This document shows, in pieces, positions 49,233 through 58,211 of a stretch of DNA of 64,000 bases. The first letter of the stretch is position 1. The number at the start of each line of letters is the position of its first letter. The notes under the pieces were generated by a model that had not been told where the DNA came from, did no database searches, and saw only the letters and a program-made list of their open reading frames with translations. The stretch comes from Insulibacter thermoxylanivorax. Its GTDB lineage: Bacteria > Bacillota > Bacilli > Paenibacillales > DA-C8. Location of the stretch: positions 58,462 to 122,461 of the forward strand of contig NZ_BMAQ01000021.1 in the NCBI RefSeq assembly GCF_015472005.1, read 5' to 3'. The translations under genes and the position numbers were made by a program.

Positions 49233-49598
49233 ATGAGAAAAGTACCTTTCGCACCTTTTTTAGTAGGCAAAGTTGTGATGCAGTCGAATTTGGAAATCGA
49301 GGAAGTAGGGGAAATTCTTTCGCAGGCGTTGTTTGGAGGGGTAAAACTTGGGGGTAAAGACGAGAGAATTTATGATGAGGTACCTGCAATATACCTATCT
49401 CCTCCAATTTTAGGTTTTCGTGCGATTTTACAAGGATACAAAGGGTTTGGTAAAGATGAAGGTTATGTCTTAACAATAAGTCCTGATTTTACAGTAAGAG
49501 ATGTTAAACGAGTAACAGTAAAGCTCGATTCATACTTAACTATGCTACTTAAAGATCGATTAAAGGATCATGATCAAATTAAAGTGTTAGATAGATGA
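49233..49598 (+). CDS. unrecognised small protein, tandem paralogue 1
   Basis: 121 residues from MRKVPFAPFLVGKVVMQSNL, ATG 8 bases after AGGGG. The pattern is a mixed alpha/beta domain with LEIEEVGEILSQALFGGVKL, YDEVPAIYLSPPILGF, GYKGFGKDEGYVLTISPDF and a C-terminal helix plus DHDQIKVLD strand. It lacks a signal peptide, membrane span or DNA-binding motif. It is much closer to paralogue 3 than to paralogue 2. Tandem small acidic cytosolic proteins of this size are often immunity proteins of toxin systems, but no toxin gene is present, so that remains a guess. Confidence 0.75.
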   Translation: MRKVPFAPFLVGKVVMQSNLEIEEVGEILSQALFGGVKLGGKDERIYDEVPAIYLSPPILGFRAILQGYKGFGKDEGYVLTISPDFTVRDVKRVTVKLDSYLTMLLKDRLKDHDQIKVLDR

Positions 49599-49686
49599 AT
49601 AATCCAATTCGTACGGGATGACTCGATAAAAATCACGCAGGATTAAATATGGAGTAATTTAGGATAGATTTTGATACAGCAGATGG

Positions 49687-49746
49687 CTCCCCTCAAATGC
49701 ATTTCTGATTTTTGGTATCTGCTTTGAGGGGCGTTCCGGTTTTTTT
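49687..49746 (+). terminator. terminator after tandem paralogue 1
   Basis: GCTCCCCTCAAA pairs with TTTGAGGGGC around a ~25-nt loop, followed after GTTCCGG by seven T. Confidence 0.65.
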
Positions 49747-49912
49747 GTACATCTAGAGCTATCCATGAGAGTATTTAATTTTGGCTTATTCCTTCAATGC
49801 CCTGTCATTGGAATGATGAAATAACACGTTTAGCATCAGGCACTATATACTCGCTCTTTTGATTTGCAATTAAACCTATATAGATATGTATTTATTGAAG
49901 AGGGGATGCAAG

Positions 49913-50296
49913 ATGGGAAAAATACCTTTTTTAGTAGGCAAAGTTGTGATGCAGTCGAATTTGGAAATCGAGGAAGTAGGAGATATCCTTTCGCAGGCGT
50001 TATTTGGAGGTATAAAATTTGTTGACAAGGAGCTGAGTGTTTATGATGAGGTTCCTGCCATGATACTATCTGCTCCAATATTAGGCTTCGATGTGACATT
50101 ACAAGGATGCAAAGGGTTTGGTGAAGATGAAGGTTATGTATTAGAAATAATCCCTAACGCCGAAATAAGAGATGTTGACCGAGAAACTATGAATCTCGAT
50201 TTTCATTTGACCAGGTTACTTATGGATGTTCTAAAAGATCATGATCAAATTAAAGTGTTGGAGATAGACACTAGTTTGTATGATGCAGAGCCTTGA
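49913..50296 (+). CDS. unrecognised small protein, tandem paralogue 2
   Basis: 127 residues from MGKIPFLVGKVVMQSNLEIE, behind GAAGAGGGG. It shares VVMQSNLEIEEVGDILSQAL almost exactly with its neighbours. It diverges in the middle (FVDKELSVYDEVPAMILSAP) and at the C-terminus (LEIDTSLYDAEP). Conservation is highest in the first 35 residues and at GxKGFGxDEGYVL, suggesting those are the functional core. Its upstream 130 bp differ from the block shared by copies 1 and 3 except near the ribosome site. Confidence 0.75.
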   Translation: MGKIPFLVGKVVMQSNLEIEEVGDILSQALFGGIKFVDKELSVYDEVPAMILSAPILGFDVTLQGCKGFGEDEGYVLEIIPNAEIRDVDRETMNLDFHLTRLLMDVLKDHDQIKVLEIDTSLYDAEP

Positions 50297-50696
50297 GAAA
50301 ATTCGCTCGACGCTGGATCTAAGCAGCAATTTAGAAGATGATTTGCTCCTTGTCAAGTAGACTGTGAAAATAACAAACATCGAACTGCCTGGACTCTCGT
50401 TAATTACGTGGGTCCATTTTTTATGCTGTATTTTTAGTTGCTGACGATCATCGAAAGCAACTTAATTTGACTGTAAGAATAATGAAAGTTAGAACCACCT
50501 CGACCAAACGGAGAGGAAATATTATATTATTGAAATATAATACGGAAGGACTGGAATAAAGGGGGAGAGAATGATGTTTCCGATCTCTAAGAGACATGAC
50601 TAACAAAAAGCGAGGATACGGTCTTGTATCATGAAATTAGGGAAGCGGTTCCGTGATGAAAACCATTATAGATATTTATTGTCGAGGGGAAATGAG
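50297..50696. other. intergenic gap: weak terminator and copy 2 of the duplicated block
   Basis: TGGACTC pairs weakly with GGGTCCA at 50390-50416, with TTTTTT after it. From 50499 to ~50620 lies the second copy of the duplicated upstream block. No intact gene is seen; the mini-ORF of copy 1 is frameshifted here (50571-50603). Confidence 0.5.
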
Positions 50697-51086
50697 ATGG
50701 GAAAAGTACCTTTCGCACCTTTTTTAGTAGGCACAGTTGTGATGCAGTCGAATTTGGAAATCGAGGAAGTAGGAGATATTCTTTCACAGGTGTTGTTTGG
50801 GGGGGTAAAACTTGGAGGTAAAGACGAGAGAATTTATGATGAGGTACCTGCAATATACCTATCTCCTCCAATTTTAGGTTTTTGTGCGTTTTTACAAGGA
50901 TACAAAGGGTTTGGTAAAGATGAAGGTTATGTCTTAACAATAAGTCCTGATTTTACAGTAAGAGATGTTAAAAGAGTAACAGTCAGGCTCGATTTATATT
51001 TAATTCATCTCGTAAAAGACGCTTTAAAAAATAGTGATCAAATTAAAGTGCTGGATTTTGACCCTAAATGGCACGGGAAGATCTGA
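50697..51086 (+). CDS. unrecognised small protein, tandem paralogue 3
   Basis: 129 residues from MGKVPFAPFLVGTVVMQSNL, ATG behind GAGGGG. It matches paralogue 1 nearly residue for residue up to SPDFTVRDVKRVTV, then diverges (RLDLYLIHLVKDALKNSDQI) and ends FDPKWHGKI. With paralogue 1 it lies in a duplicated block of about 560 bp. Base composition is clearly more A/T-rich than in the flanking core genes, consistent with recent acquisition. Confidence 0.75.
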   Translation: MGKVPFAPFLVGTVVMQSNLEIEEVGDILSQVLFGGVKLGGKDERIYDEVPAIYLSPPILGFCAFLQGYKGFGKDEGYVLTISPDFTVRDVKRVTVRLDLYLIHLVKDALKNSDQIKVLDFDPKWHGKI

Positions 51087-51427
51087 AACATTCGCTCACG
51101 CAGGAACAATGAGAAGCAAACTGGAAAATACTTTGACGCGGCACGCTCAAGATCTTCGTTGTAGTACACCGAGCATGAACGTCTATAAGGAGGATGTAAT
51201 CATTTGGGGAGAGTTTGGTACGAGAAGAAGTTAGTAAGATAGTAAGAAATTTAAGAGGCAATGGCTTCTTATAATTACAAATGGGGCATGCACTACTTTA
51301 ATATAATGATATCTATTTACTTGAGATTCATCAGGACTTCATTCTCGTCAATAATGACAAGACGGCAACCCAAATGGCTGCCGCCTCAATATTGGCTAAA
51401 CCGCCGAAGTACTTCCTTTTTCACTAA
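51087..51427. other. intergenic stretch without recognisable gene
   Basis: Only short open frames with poor starts are present. Composition is A/T-rich and continuous with the paralogue region. Nothing further can be supported. Confidence 0.5.
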
Positions 51428-51686
51428 CTTTTGTACGAAATTTATGATAAATGTGCTCTGAAAAGATCGCCATCAATTACTTTTATACTAAAATTAGGAT
51501 AAAATAGGATCAATATGTGCTTCTCAGTTGATTTTTATACGGAAATTAGGATAAAACTTCCACGCTGGTGCCTTTCTTGCCTGCTTTTATACGAAAAATA
51601 GGACAAAACGCCAAGGAAGGGCCTTTCCTGCTTGCTTTTGTACGAAAAATAGGTCAAACACAATCAGCACCTTCTCAGCACCCCCA
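51428..51686. repeat. tandem repeat, five imperfect copies with 52-bp period
   Basis: A core related to CTTTTATACGAAAAATAGGA starts at 51428, 51480, 51532, 51584 and 51635, so spacing is 52, 52, 52 and 51 bp. The first ~26 bp are well kept while the remaining ~26 bp (often GTGCCTTTCxTGCxTG) vary. A period not divisible by three and stops in every frame argue against coding. Copies 3-5 are most alike; copy 1 is most degenerate. Confidence 0.85.
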
Positions 51687-51888
51687 GCGCCTCCCCATCA
51701 CCTCCCCACCCTCCATCAACCACTTCCATCAGATCATCACCGACTTAAGCCGCGAAAATGCGATCCATTCCAAGAATGCACCACTCGCTCATGCCCGCAG
51801 CCCACGCCTTCAACCCACATTTCCAGGCCGCACCTGCCGGGTTTCGAACGCGCGCTCTTTCGCTGCGCGCACATCGTACGCCTGATCC

Positions 51889-52989
51889 TTACGCCTTAAA
51901 CTTCTTGCTGTGCAGCCATAAGGCGTATTCGAGGGGGCGGGTTACGGCGGTGCGGTATGCATCGTAATCTTGAATCTGCAGGAAGATGTTGCGGCCCGGC
52001 TTGGGGTTGATCTCGATCAGCCAAACGTCGCCGGAGCGGTCGACGGCCAGGTCGAGGGCGAGTTCGCACAGCCGGCCGTAGGAGCGTTCCAGCTCATCCA
52101 CGATATCCCTTGCCAGGGTCTCCAGCGTGCTGCGGATTCGGGTGATGGCTGCGTCGTCGTCGAAGCGCATCCTGAGGAGCTTCTCTGTCTCAATCGCCTC
52201 GCCCCCGCCGTGCAGGTTGCTTGTCACGCTGCGCGCTGCACCGATTCTCCCGGCACAGCCGGTGACTTCCCACGTCCCCTTCCCTGTCTTCTGGATGAGC
52301 AGGCGAAAATCATGCACCCTGCCGTTATCCAGTTCGATATCGATTCCTTGCTGTATCAGGAACCTTTTCTGTCCGACCCATGCATCAGCTTTGCGCAGCA
52401 ATCCCCTGACGCTCAGCGTCTGCTCAGGGATAATCCTCCGCCCCGCATCCCTTCCCCGGATCTGATACATGCGCTCGTTCAGCTTCTCGATGCGCAGGAT
52501 TCCCCGGCCGCCGGTGCCGTTCACCGGCTTCAGGAAGACGACCCGGTGTTTGGCGATGAAGGTGAGTAAGCCGCGCCCGTTCTTGTACAGCTTCGTATCC
52601 GGCAGATGCGGCGCGATGAGGGGGTTTTGGGAGAAGAGCTCGTGGATGCGCCATTTGTTTGCCAGCGGCCGGTTCAGATAATGGAGATGCGGATAGCGGC
52701 TGCGGAATTCCTTCAGCCGAAGGAAACGCGTCGTTGCTTGGAAGCGGCAGCGATCGAAGATGATGTCGGGGAAGTCCGTCCACGCCCGCACCCACCGTCC
52801 TTGTTTGGGATCATATCGGATGGCGTGAATCCTGCGCCGTTCATGGTCGACATCCTCCGGCGTGAACAGGAAGGCATCGATGCTGAGACGTTTGGATTCC
52901 TTTAACAATCGGCGGATATACGCTTTTTCTTCAATCTGTCTCTGGTTGTTCAGATATAAGACCATAACGCCCAACTTGAGCTGGGACAC
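51889..52989 (-). CDS. YheC/YheD family ATP-grasp protein, array member 5 (last)
   Basis: 366 residues, GTG start after GTAGGTGA. An N-terminal domain with SIDAFLFTPEDVDHERRRIH precedes the ATP-grasp part: VFLKPVNGTGGRGILRIEKL, RFLIQQGIDIELDNG, VHDFRLLIQKTGKGTWEVTG and the metal-ligand end LALDLAVDRSGDVWLIEINP. Family members are known in Bacillus as endospore coat-associated proteins. ATP-grasp folds usually make acyl-phosphate intermediates to form amide-type bonds, but the substrate is unknown. The 111-bp gap before it is the largest in the array, so it may have its own promoter. Confidence 0.9.
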   Translation of the reverse strand: MSQLKLGVMVLYLNNQRQIEEKAYIRRLLKESKRLSIDAFLFTPEDVDHERRRIHAIRYDPKQGRWVRAWTDFPDIIFDRCRFQATTRFLRLKEFRSRYPHLHYLNRPLANKWRIHELFSQNPLIAPHLPDTKLYKNGRGLLTFIAKHRVVFLKPVNGTGGRGILRIEKLNERMYQIRGRDAGRRIIPEQTLSVRGLLRKADAWVGQKRFLIQQGIDIELDNGRVHDFRLLIQKTGKGTWEVTGCAGRIGAARSVTSNLHGGGEAIETEKLLRMRFDDDAAITRIRSTLETLARDIVDELERSYGRLCELALDLAVDRSGDVWLIEINPKPGRNIFLQIQDYDAYRTAVTRPLEYALWLHSKKFKA

Positions 52990-53099
52990 ATCCAGTCACC
53001 TACTTCATATGAGAATGGCGGCAAGGTCGTTAGATGCCGATAGATGTTCAGCAGATCTATAACGTCAGTATATGAGCGGAGCGGCGGGTGTGTTATGAG

Positions 53100-54248
53100 C
53101 TATGCGCCCCGGTCTTTTTTCTTTCGCTTGGGACGATTGGCGAGATATTTGCAGTACAGGACGATGTTCACCAGAGACTTCTCCCGGATATGCGGCTCAT
53201 CGAATCTCATCGGTTTTGAATTGGCTTCGAAGAACCACAGCTGTCCTTTGGCGTCGACGCCGATATCCATGGACATCTCGCCCAAGGCGGATTGGCTTCC
53301 CGACTCGATCTGACGAGCGATGCTTAAGGCCGCGATGCGCACGCGGCGCAGGATGCGTTCCGCTTCTTCGGGACCGAAGACCGCGCTGAGCAGCTTCTTC
53401 GGATCATCGATGGATCCGCCGCGCGGCACGTGGGTGGTGATGCTCTTGCTGCCGGCGATGCGTGCACCGATGCCGGTTAAGCTCCAGACGCCGCGCCCGT
53501 TCTTCTGTACAAGGACGCGCAGATCGAAAGGCCGCTTCTCATGATGGGAGAGCAGGATGCCCTGCTGCACGATATAGCGTTCTTTGCCGATCAGGGTGTG
53601 CAGTTTGTGTTTTAATCGTTTGATGGAGCGGAAGCGGTAGGTCTTGGCAGCTTTGCCGGATTGGATGTTGAGCACATATGGCTGCCGGGCCTTCTTCAAG
53701 CGGCGCAGCTGCATGATGCCCGCCCCGGCTTTGCCTGACTCGGGTTTCAGATAGATGAGCGGAGATTTGGCGAACAGCGGAAGGAGCCTCACCTGTCTGC
53801 CCCATTGGACGGTATGAGGGATGAAGGATCTCGTCGTCTGCGATTTGCGAAGCCATTCGAATAATTGCCACTTGTTAAAAAAAGACGGATTAAAGATGCG
53901 AACATGAGGATGCTCCATACATTTCTTGAGGATCTCTTGCACTTCCGGAGATTCTTCATCCTTGCGATAGGGAAGCCGATTATAGATGACGACCGGCCGC
54001 GGGATATGCTGCCGCACCCAGGTGTTCGTCGCGCGGTCATAGGCATAGGCGGGCACGCTGCGCCGCTTCAGCTGAAAATCCCGCGGCGTGATCACATACA
54101 TGTGCACGCCGTGTTTTAGACCCGTCTCGATGAGATCGACGAAGTTTTGGGAATTGCCGCGGAAGGGCTTTCCGTCATCGTGCATCGCCAGGATTGCAAC
54201 GATCACGGGTTTCTTACGTTTGCGCGGTGGTTGACCATTCAGTTCCAT
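53100..54248 (-). CDS. YheC/YheD family ATP-grasp protein, array member 4
   Basis: 382 residues. The start shares one base with the preceding stop (TGATG). A basic N-terminus (QPPRKRKKP) leads into AILAMHDDGKPFRGNSQNFV. ATP-grasp blocks: IYLKPESGKAGAGIMQLRRL, RYIVQQGILLSHHEKRPFDL, and EMSMDIGVDAKGQLWFFEAN. The PESGKAGAG loop differs from the NGTGGRG-type glycine loop of the others. Ends in a Lys/Arg-rich tail. Confidence 0.9.
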   Translation of the reverse strand: MELNGQPPRKRKKPVIVAILAMHDDGKPFRGNSQNFVDLIETGLKHGVHMYVITPRDFQLKRRSVPAYAYDRATNTWVRQHIPRPVVIYNRLPYRKDEESPEVQEILKKCMEHPHVRIFNPSFFNKWQLFEWLRKSQTTRSFIPHTVQWGRQVRLLPLFAKSPLIYLKPESGKAGAGIMQLRRLKKARQPYVLNIQSGKAAKTYRFRSIKRLKHKLHTLIGKERYIVQQGILLSHHEKRPFDLRVLVQKNGRGVWSLTGIGARIAGSKSITTHVPRGGSIDDPKKLLSAVFGPEEAERILRRVRIAALSIARQIESGSQSALGEMSMDIGVDAKGQLWFFEANSKPMRFDEPHIREKSLVNIVLYCKYLANRPKRKKKDRGA

Positions 54249-55600
54249 CAGCCGTCACTCCCGGTACGAAACTTACTCAGATACATGCAGTAGTCGAAGA
54301 TATAGCGCAGGGATTGCCTGCCCTGCCCCTTCAGCGCCGGATGCTTGAAGATCGAACGGCCGGGCTTGGCATTGGCTTCAAACATCCAGATCCTGCCCTC
54401 GGTATCGATGCCGATATCGAAGCCCAGTTCACCGACGCGGTGCTTCGATTTGCGCTCGATGACCTCGGCAAGCTTGATCGTTTCTCGTTTGGCTTTCTCG
54501 AGGATCTCCCTTGCCCTGTCTCCAAAGGTGAGGTTCAGCGCTTGTTCCGGGGTGAGCAGTTTGCCGCCGTTGCGCAGATGCGTGGTGACACTGCCGCGGC
54601 CGGCCTTCTTAGCGCCGATGCCGGCGACGACCCAGCGGTTGGAGCTGTCCTTGTTGAGATGGAAGCGAAAGTCAATCGGACAGCGGTCGATCTCCGCCAG
54701 ACGGATGCCCTGTTGACAGACATAGCGGCTTAAGCTGCTCGTGCGCAGGCGGACGGCACGCTGCAGTTCGGTGAACCGCTTGTAGTGAAGGACCGTATTC
54801 CGGCCGTTGCGCCGGTAGCGCAGATAATATCCGCTCTGTGGTTTGTAAGTAAGCCGCATGATGCCGCGGCCGAGGCTGCCGGCCGTCGGTTTCAGATAGA
54901 CGAAGCGGTGCTTCCTCAGCATCTCCTTCAATTGTTGGAAGGTCGGGCCGGTAATCGATTCGGGGACATGCTCTTCGGCATCGGGCTCCCCGGCGAGCAG
55001 TTCGTACACCTCCGACTTATCGAAGAAATTCCAATTGAAGATCGGGATGCCCCGCCGCTGAAACCGCTCTTTCAGCTGTTCCATCGAAGGCAGCCGCTCG
55101 CTGCGGCGGCTGCCCATGCGGTTATAGACAACATCGGGCAGGGGGACGGTGCGCCGGGTCCAGCTGCCGCTTGCCGTCAGGAAATACCCTCGCACGGTCT
55201 CGCTCGCCCAGTTCACGTCTTCGGGGTGAAAGGCGAAATAGAACGATCGCTTATGCCCCGCGGAGATATAGGGACGGATGCTGCTGGAACGGTTTGGCGT
55301 ACGGCTCGTCGTCATCACGCCGACGAGCGGGCCGAGGCGGACCCCGTTCGCACCATCACGCACAACATAGCAGAGTCCTGCTTTGGGGATCATCAGTTTC
55401 GTGCGCAGATAAGGGGACAGATACAGATGTTTGCCGGGTTTACGGATCAGGCGCACAGGCGCTTCAATGGTGTGCTTGCCCAGGCTGATGCGCAGGGTCT
55501 TGGCACCGCTTAGATCCAGCTGAGACAGGAGTGTGCGGGTCATATAGACGGTTTTGTCGGAGCGGCTGGTAAAATGGACATTCAACCTTGTTAAACTCAT
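54248..55600 (-). CDS. YheC/YheD family ATP-grasp protein, array member 3 (long form)
   Basis: 450 residues. It has the ~90-residue N-terminal beta domain of the YheD-long form (RISLGKHTIEAPVRLIRKPG, LGPLVGVMTT) before the common region. ATP-grasp blocks: VYLKPTAGSLGRGIMRLTYK, RYVCQQGIRLAEIDRCPIDF, and ELGFDIGIDTEGRIWMFEAN. Overlaps the gene before it by 4 bp (ATGA). Confidence 0.9.
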   Translation of the reverse strand: MSLTRLNVHFTSRSDKTVYMTRTLLSQLDLSGAKTLRISLGKHTIEAPVRLIRKPGKHLYLSPYLRTKLMIPKAGLCYVVRDGANGVRLGPLVGVMTTSRTPNRSSSIRPYISAGHKRSFYFAFHPEDVNWASETVRGYFLTASGSWTRRTVPLPDVVYNRMGSRRSERLPSMEQLKERFQRRGIPIFNWNFFDKSEVYELLAGEPDAEEHVPESITGPTFQQLKEMLRKHRFVYLKPTAGSLGRGIMRLTYKPQSGYYLRYRRNGRNTVLHYKRFTELQRAVRLRTSSLSRYVCQQGIRLAEIDRCPIDFRFHLNKDSSNRWVVAGIGAKKAGRGSVTTHLRNGGKLLTPEQALNLTFGDRAREILEKAKRETIKLAEVIERKSKHRVGELGFDIGIDTEGRIWMFEANAKPGRSIFKHPALKGQGRQSLRYIFDYCMYLSKFRTGSDG

Positions 55601-56748
55601 CGTGCTAACCCTCCTAGTTGCCTGTCGGACAAATAACGTGCATATAAGATCAGATTGGAGACGCTGGCTTTGCTTCGGCGAATATCATGCAGTCTGGTGA
55701 ATATGGAGCGGCCTGGTTTGGAGTTGACTTCCAAGATCCACAGCCCGCCGCTTCGATCGATGCCAAAATCGATGCCAAGTTCCGCTAATTTGCCGGTATG
55801 CCGCTCGATGACGTGAGGGATGAGTTGCGATAGATCCTGCAGTTTCAGGATCAGGGATTCCGTCTCTTCTTCACCGAACAGATCGCGCAGAAAAGGGGTC
55901 AGCGGGTAACTGCTGCCTCCTCCGTGGATATTCGAGGTCAGACTTCCTATACGGCCTGCACGTACGGCCATCCCCGTCAAATGCCACCGCCCGTCGCCGC
56001 TCTTCTGCATGAGAGCACGCACATCGTAGGGCTGCCCGGCATCGGTATGAAGCGCAAGGGATTCCTGAATAAGGTATCTTCTCATGCCGATAAACCGCTC
56101 CAGCCACTTCAGGAGGGAAGCCGGATCATCGAAGGCGGCATGGACATGCTGGTTCATCGCATCCCTTCCCGTCACTTCGTACCCGCCCGATGCCAGCTTC
56201 GCGACCCGCAGGATCTTCTTGCCGTGGGATCCGGCATTCGGCTTCAAGATGCAAGCCCCTCGCAGATCCAGCCACTCCGCAACTTGCTCCATATGAGCCA
56301 GAAGGCGGGTTTCGGGCAGATGAGGACGGAGCAGGTTGTGCTTCGCGAGGATCTGATGAACCTGCCACTTGCCGCTCAACCCGACGATCAATGCCTTCAC
56401 GCAGCGCGACCGGCGCAGGCGGCTGATCGCACGGGCATATCGCACATATTGGGATCTCCCTGAATAGAAGCAGCGATCGAAGATGACGGGCGGGATTGGC
56501 CGCGTGACGCTTAGCCAGCTGCCCTGCTTCGGATCATATTCGTAACCTTGTACGAGCTTGCGAGACCAGTCTATATACAAGGGATCGAAGATGGTCACAC
56601 GAATGCCTGCTTGTGCCCCGGTTCGACTTAAGCGTTTGTAGAATCCGCGGTCCGCGAAGGGGGGCCAGCTCCTGCGGCCGGATGCAAGGCTGCTTACGAC
56701 CATGATTCCGAGCGCTCTGCTGCCTGCAGTTCCTTTCATCAGCATCAC
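55597..56748 (-). CDS. YheC/YheD family ATP-grasp protein, array member 2
   Basis: 383 residues; starts directly after the stop of member 1. GTG at 56748 or ATG at 56739, six bases after AGGTG, could be the start. ATP-grasp blocks: ACILKPNAGSHGKKILRVAK, RYLIQESLALHTDAGQPYDV, ELGIDFGIDRSGGLWILEVN. Its opening GIMVVSSLASGRRSWPPFAD resembles the short-form N-terminus of the family. Confidence 0.9.
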   Translation of the reverse strand: MMLMKGTAGSRALGIMVVSSLASGRRSWPPFADRGFYKRLSRTGAQAGIRVTIFDPLYIDWSRKLVQGYEYDPKQGSWLSVTRPIPPVIFDRCFYSGRSQYVRYARAISRLRRSRCVKALIVGLSGKWQVHQILAKHNLLRPHLPETRLLAHMEQVAEWLDLRGACILKPNAGSHGKKILRVAKLASGGYEVTGRDAMNQHVHAAFDDPASLLKWLERFIGMRRYLIQESLALHTDAGQPYDVRALMQKSGDGRWHLTGMAVRAGRIGSLTSNIHGGGSSYPLTPFLRDLFGEEETESLILKLQDLSQLIPHVIERHTGKLAELGIDFGIDRSGGLWILEVNSKPGRSIFTRLHDIRRSKASVSNLILYARYLSDRQLGGLAR

Positions 56749-58119
56749 CTACATTCCTGCCAGTAAGCGGCTGTACAGGAGCGTCTTCTTCACGGAAGGC
56801 CGGATCTTCCCCGAGGAGATCGGAGTGCCTTCCATCTTGGACGGTTTTGAATTCACTTCCAGCAGCCATACTTTGCCGTGCACATCGACAGCGAGATCGA
56901 TCCCCAGCTCCGCAAAATGCCACGGCATCTCCGCATCCAATGCTTCCGCGATCTCCACAGCTGCCCGCTTCAAGCGGACGTAGACGGCAGCGAGCAGCGA
57001 GCTCGGCAGATTCGATTGCGCCAAAGCGCTTCGCGCCGTACACAGGGTGCCGCCGCGGGCGAGGTTGGAGACGAAGTTCCGGCTGCCGGCGATGCGGCCG
57101 ACGATCGAGGTGAGCGTCCATTTGCCCTTGGAATTCTTCTGGACCAAAGCGCGAAAATCCACGGGCCGATCCTGGATGCTGATGAGCGTCAGCCCTTGCT
57201 GGATCAAGTACCGCTTGCCTTGCACCTTGCTGCGGATGGTGACGAAGGCTTTTTTCAGGGAACTGGATGTGCGGGTGATGGTGCTGTTCATGCTGGCGTA
57301 TTGACAGAGGATGCGTCCGTTCGCCCGGGTGACGCGGATGATCCCCTTGCCGAGGCTGCCGGTGACCGGCTTCAGGAACACGCTGCGGTACCGCCGGCTC
57401 ATGTTGTTTAGCTGTGCGAAGTTTGTGAAAAGATGGGACTCAGGGAGATACTGGCGGATGGAGGCATTGCGGGCTAAGGCGTAGAAGACATCGTTTTTGT
57501 CAAGGAAGCGTTCATTGAAGACATGTCCCTGCCGGCGGGATTTTACTTCGGTGAAAAATTGTTGTACGCTGTCTGTATTCTCCAATTTTCGCGTGGTCAG
57601 TCGGTTATATACGATGTCAGGAATAGGGAATTGCATTCGTACGAAGCTTCGAGAAGCAGAGCGAAGCCCGATCACTTCTGAAGACGTGATGCCGTCCGGG
57701 GTGAAAAAATAGACGAGACCGCCATAGATCCGGCTTGCGACGTGCAGTTCCTGACAGAAAGCCGTCATGCTCCCGTAAGGTCGGTCGGCGCTTGCATACT
57801 GCCGCGGCAGCAGGACGCCGATGAGCGGGCCGAGCTTCAGGGTCTGTGTGCGGCGGTCGTAAGTAAGTCGCAGCAGATCCCCGTCCATCAGTCCCAATTG
57901 TTCGGCAATACGGTCTGTAAAGCGGAGGAAGAATCCTTTGCTGCGGGCGATCGGCGATACGCTCAGCTTCAATCTGCGTGATCCGAAGATCAGGGTCAGC
58001 GGACGGTGCACTGGAATCCTGAGCCGTCTGATCAGCGACGCACTCATATGCATGTATTCATCGAGGGAGAGACTGTTCGTAAGAACTTGGATTTCGGTTT
58101 TTATCGAGGCTTGGGACAT
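56749..58119 (-). CDS. YheC/YheD family ATP-grasp protein, array member 1 (long form)
   Basis: 456 residues from the ATG 7 bases after AAAAAGGAG; an upstream in-frame ATG at 58161 lacks a site. Long form with an N-terminal beta domain (RPLTLIFGSRRLKLSVSPIA, LGPLIGVLLPRQYASADRPY). ATP-grasp blocks: VFLKPVTGSLGKGIIRVTRA, RYLIQQGLTLISIQDRPVDF and ELGIDLAVDVHGKVWLLEVN. First gene of the minus-strand array, divergent from the DUF445 gene. Confidence 0.9.
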   Translation of the reverse strand: MSQASIKTEIQVLTNSLSLDEYMHMSASLIRRLRIPVHRPLTLIFGSRRLKLSVSPIARSKGFFLRFTDRIAEQLGLMDGDLLRLTYDRRTQTLKLGPLIGVLLPRQYASADRPYGSMTAFCQELHVASRIYGGLVYFFTPDGITSSEVIGLRSASRSFVRMQFPIPDIVYNRLTTRKLENTDSVQQFFTEVKSRRQGHVFNERFLDKNDVFYALARNASIRQYLPESHLFTNFAQLNNMSRRYRSVFLKPVTGSLGKGIIRVTRANGRILCQYASMNSTITRTSSSLKKAFVTIRSKVQGKRYLIQQGLTLISIQDRPVDFRALVQKNSKGKWTLTSIVGRIAGSRNFVSNLARGGTLCTARSALAQSNLPSSLLAAVYVRLKRAAVEIAEALDAEMPWHFAELGIDLAVDVHGKVWLLEVNSKPSKMEGTPISSGKIRPSVKKTLLYSRLLAGM

Positions 58120-58211
58120 GCAGGATCTCCTTTTTGCTTTAGACATATGTACTTCCATCATATGTCCTGATGATAATCTGGTGAATGATGAGCACGCCTA
58201 GAGGTGAGACG

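Noticed and set aside
51428..51686. CRISPR array
   Set aside because: The conserved part is not sharply bounded, the alternating half is partly conserved between copies, repeats are imperfect, and no cas gene is present.
51568..51885. Plus-strand open frame of 105 codons across the 52-bp repeats
   Set aside because: The repeat period is not a multiple of three, the start has no ribosome site, and the frame runs through satellite-like DNA.
47840..51886. Integrative element or prophage island
   Set aside because: Despite A/T-rich composition and broken genes, no integrase, transposase, attachment-site duplication or phage gene was seen.
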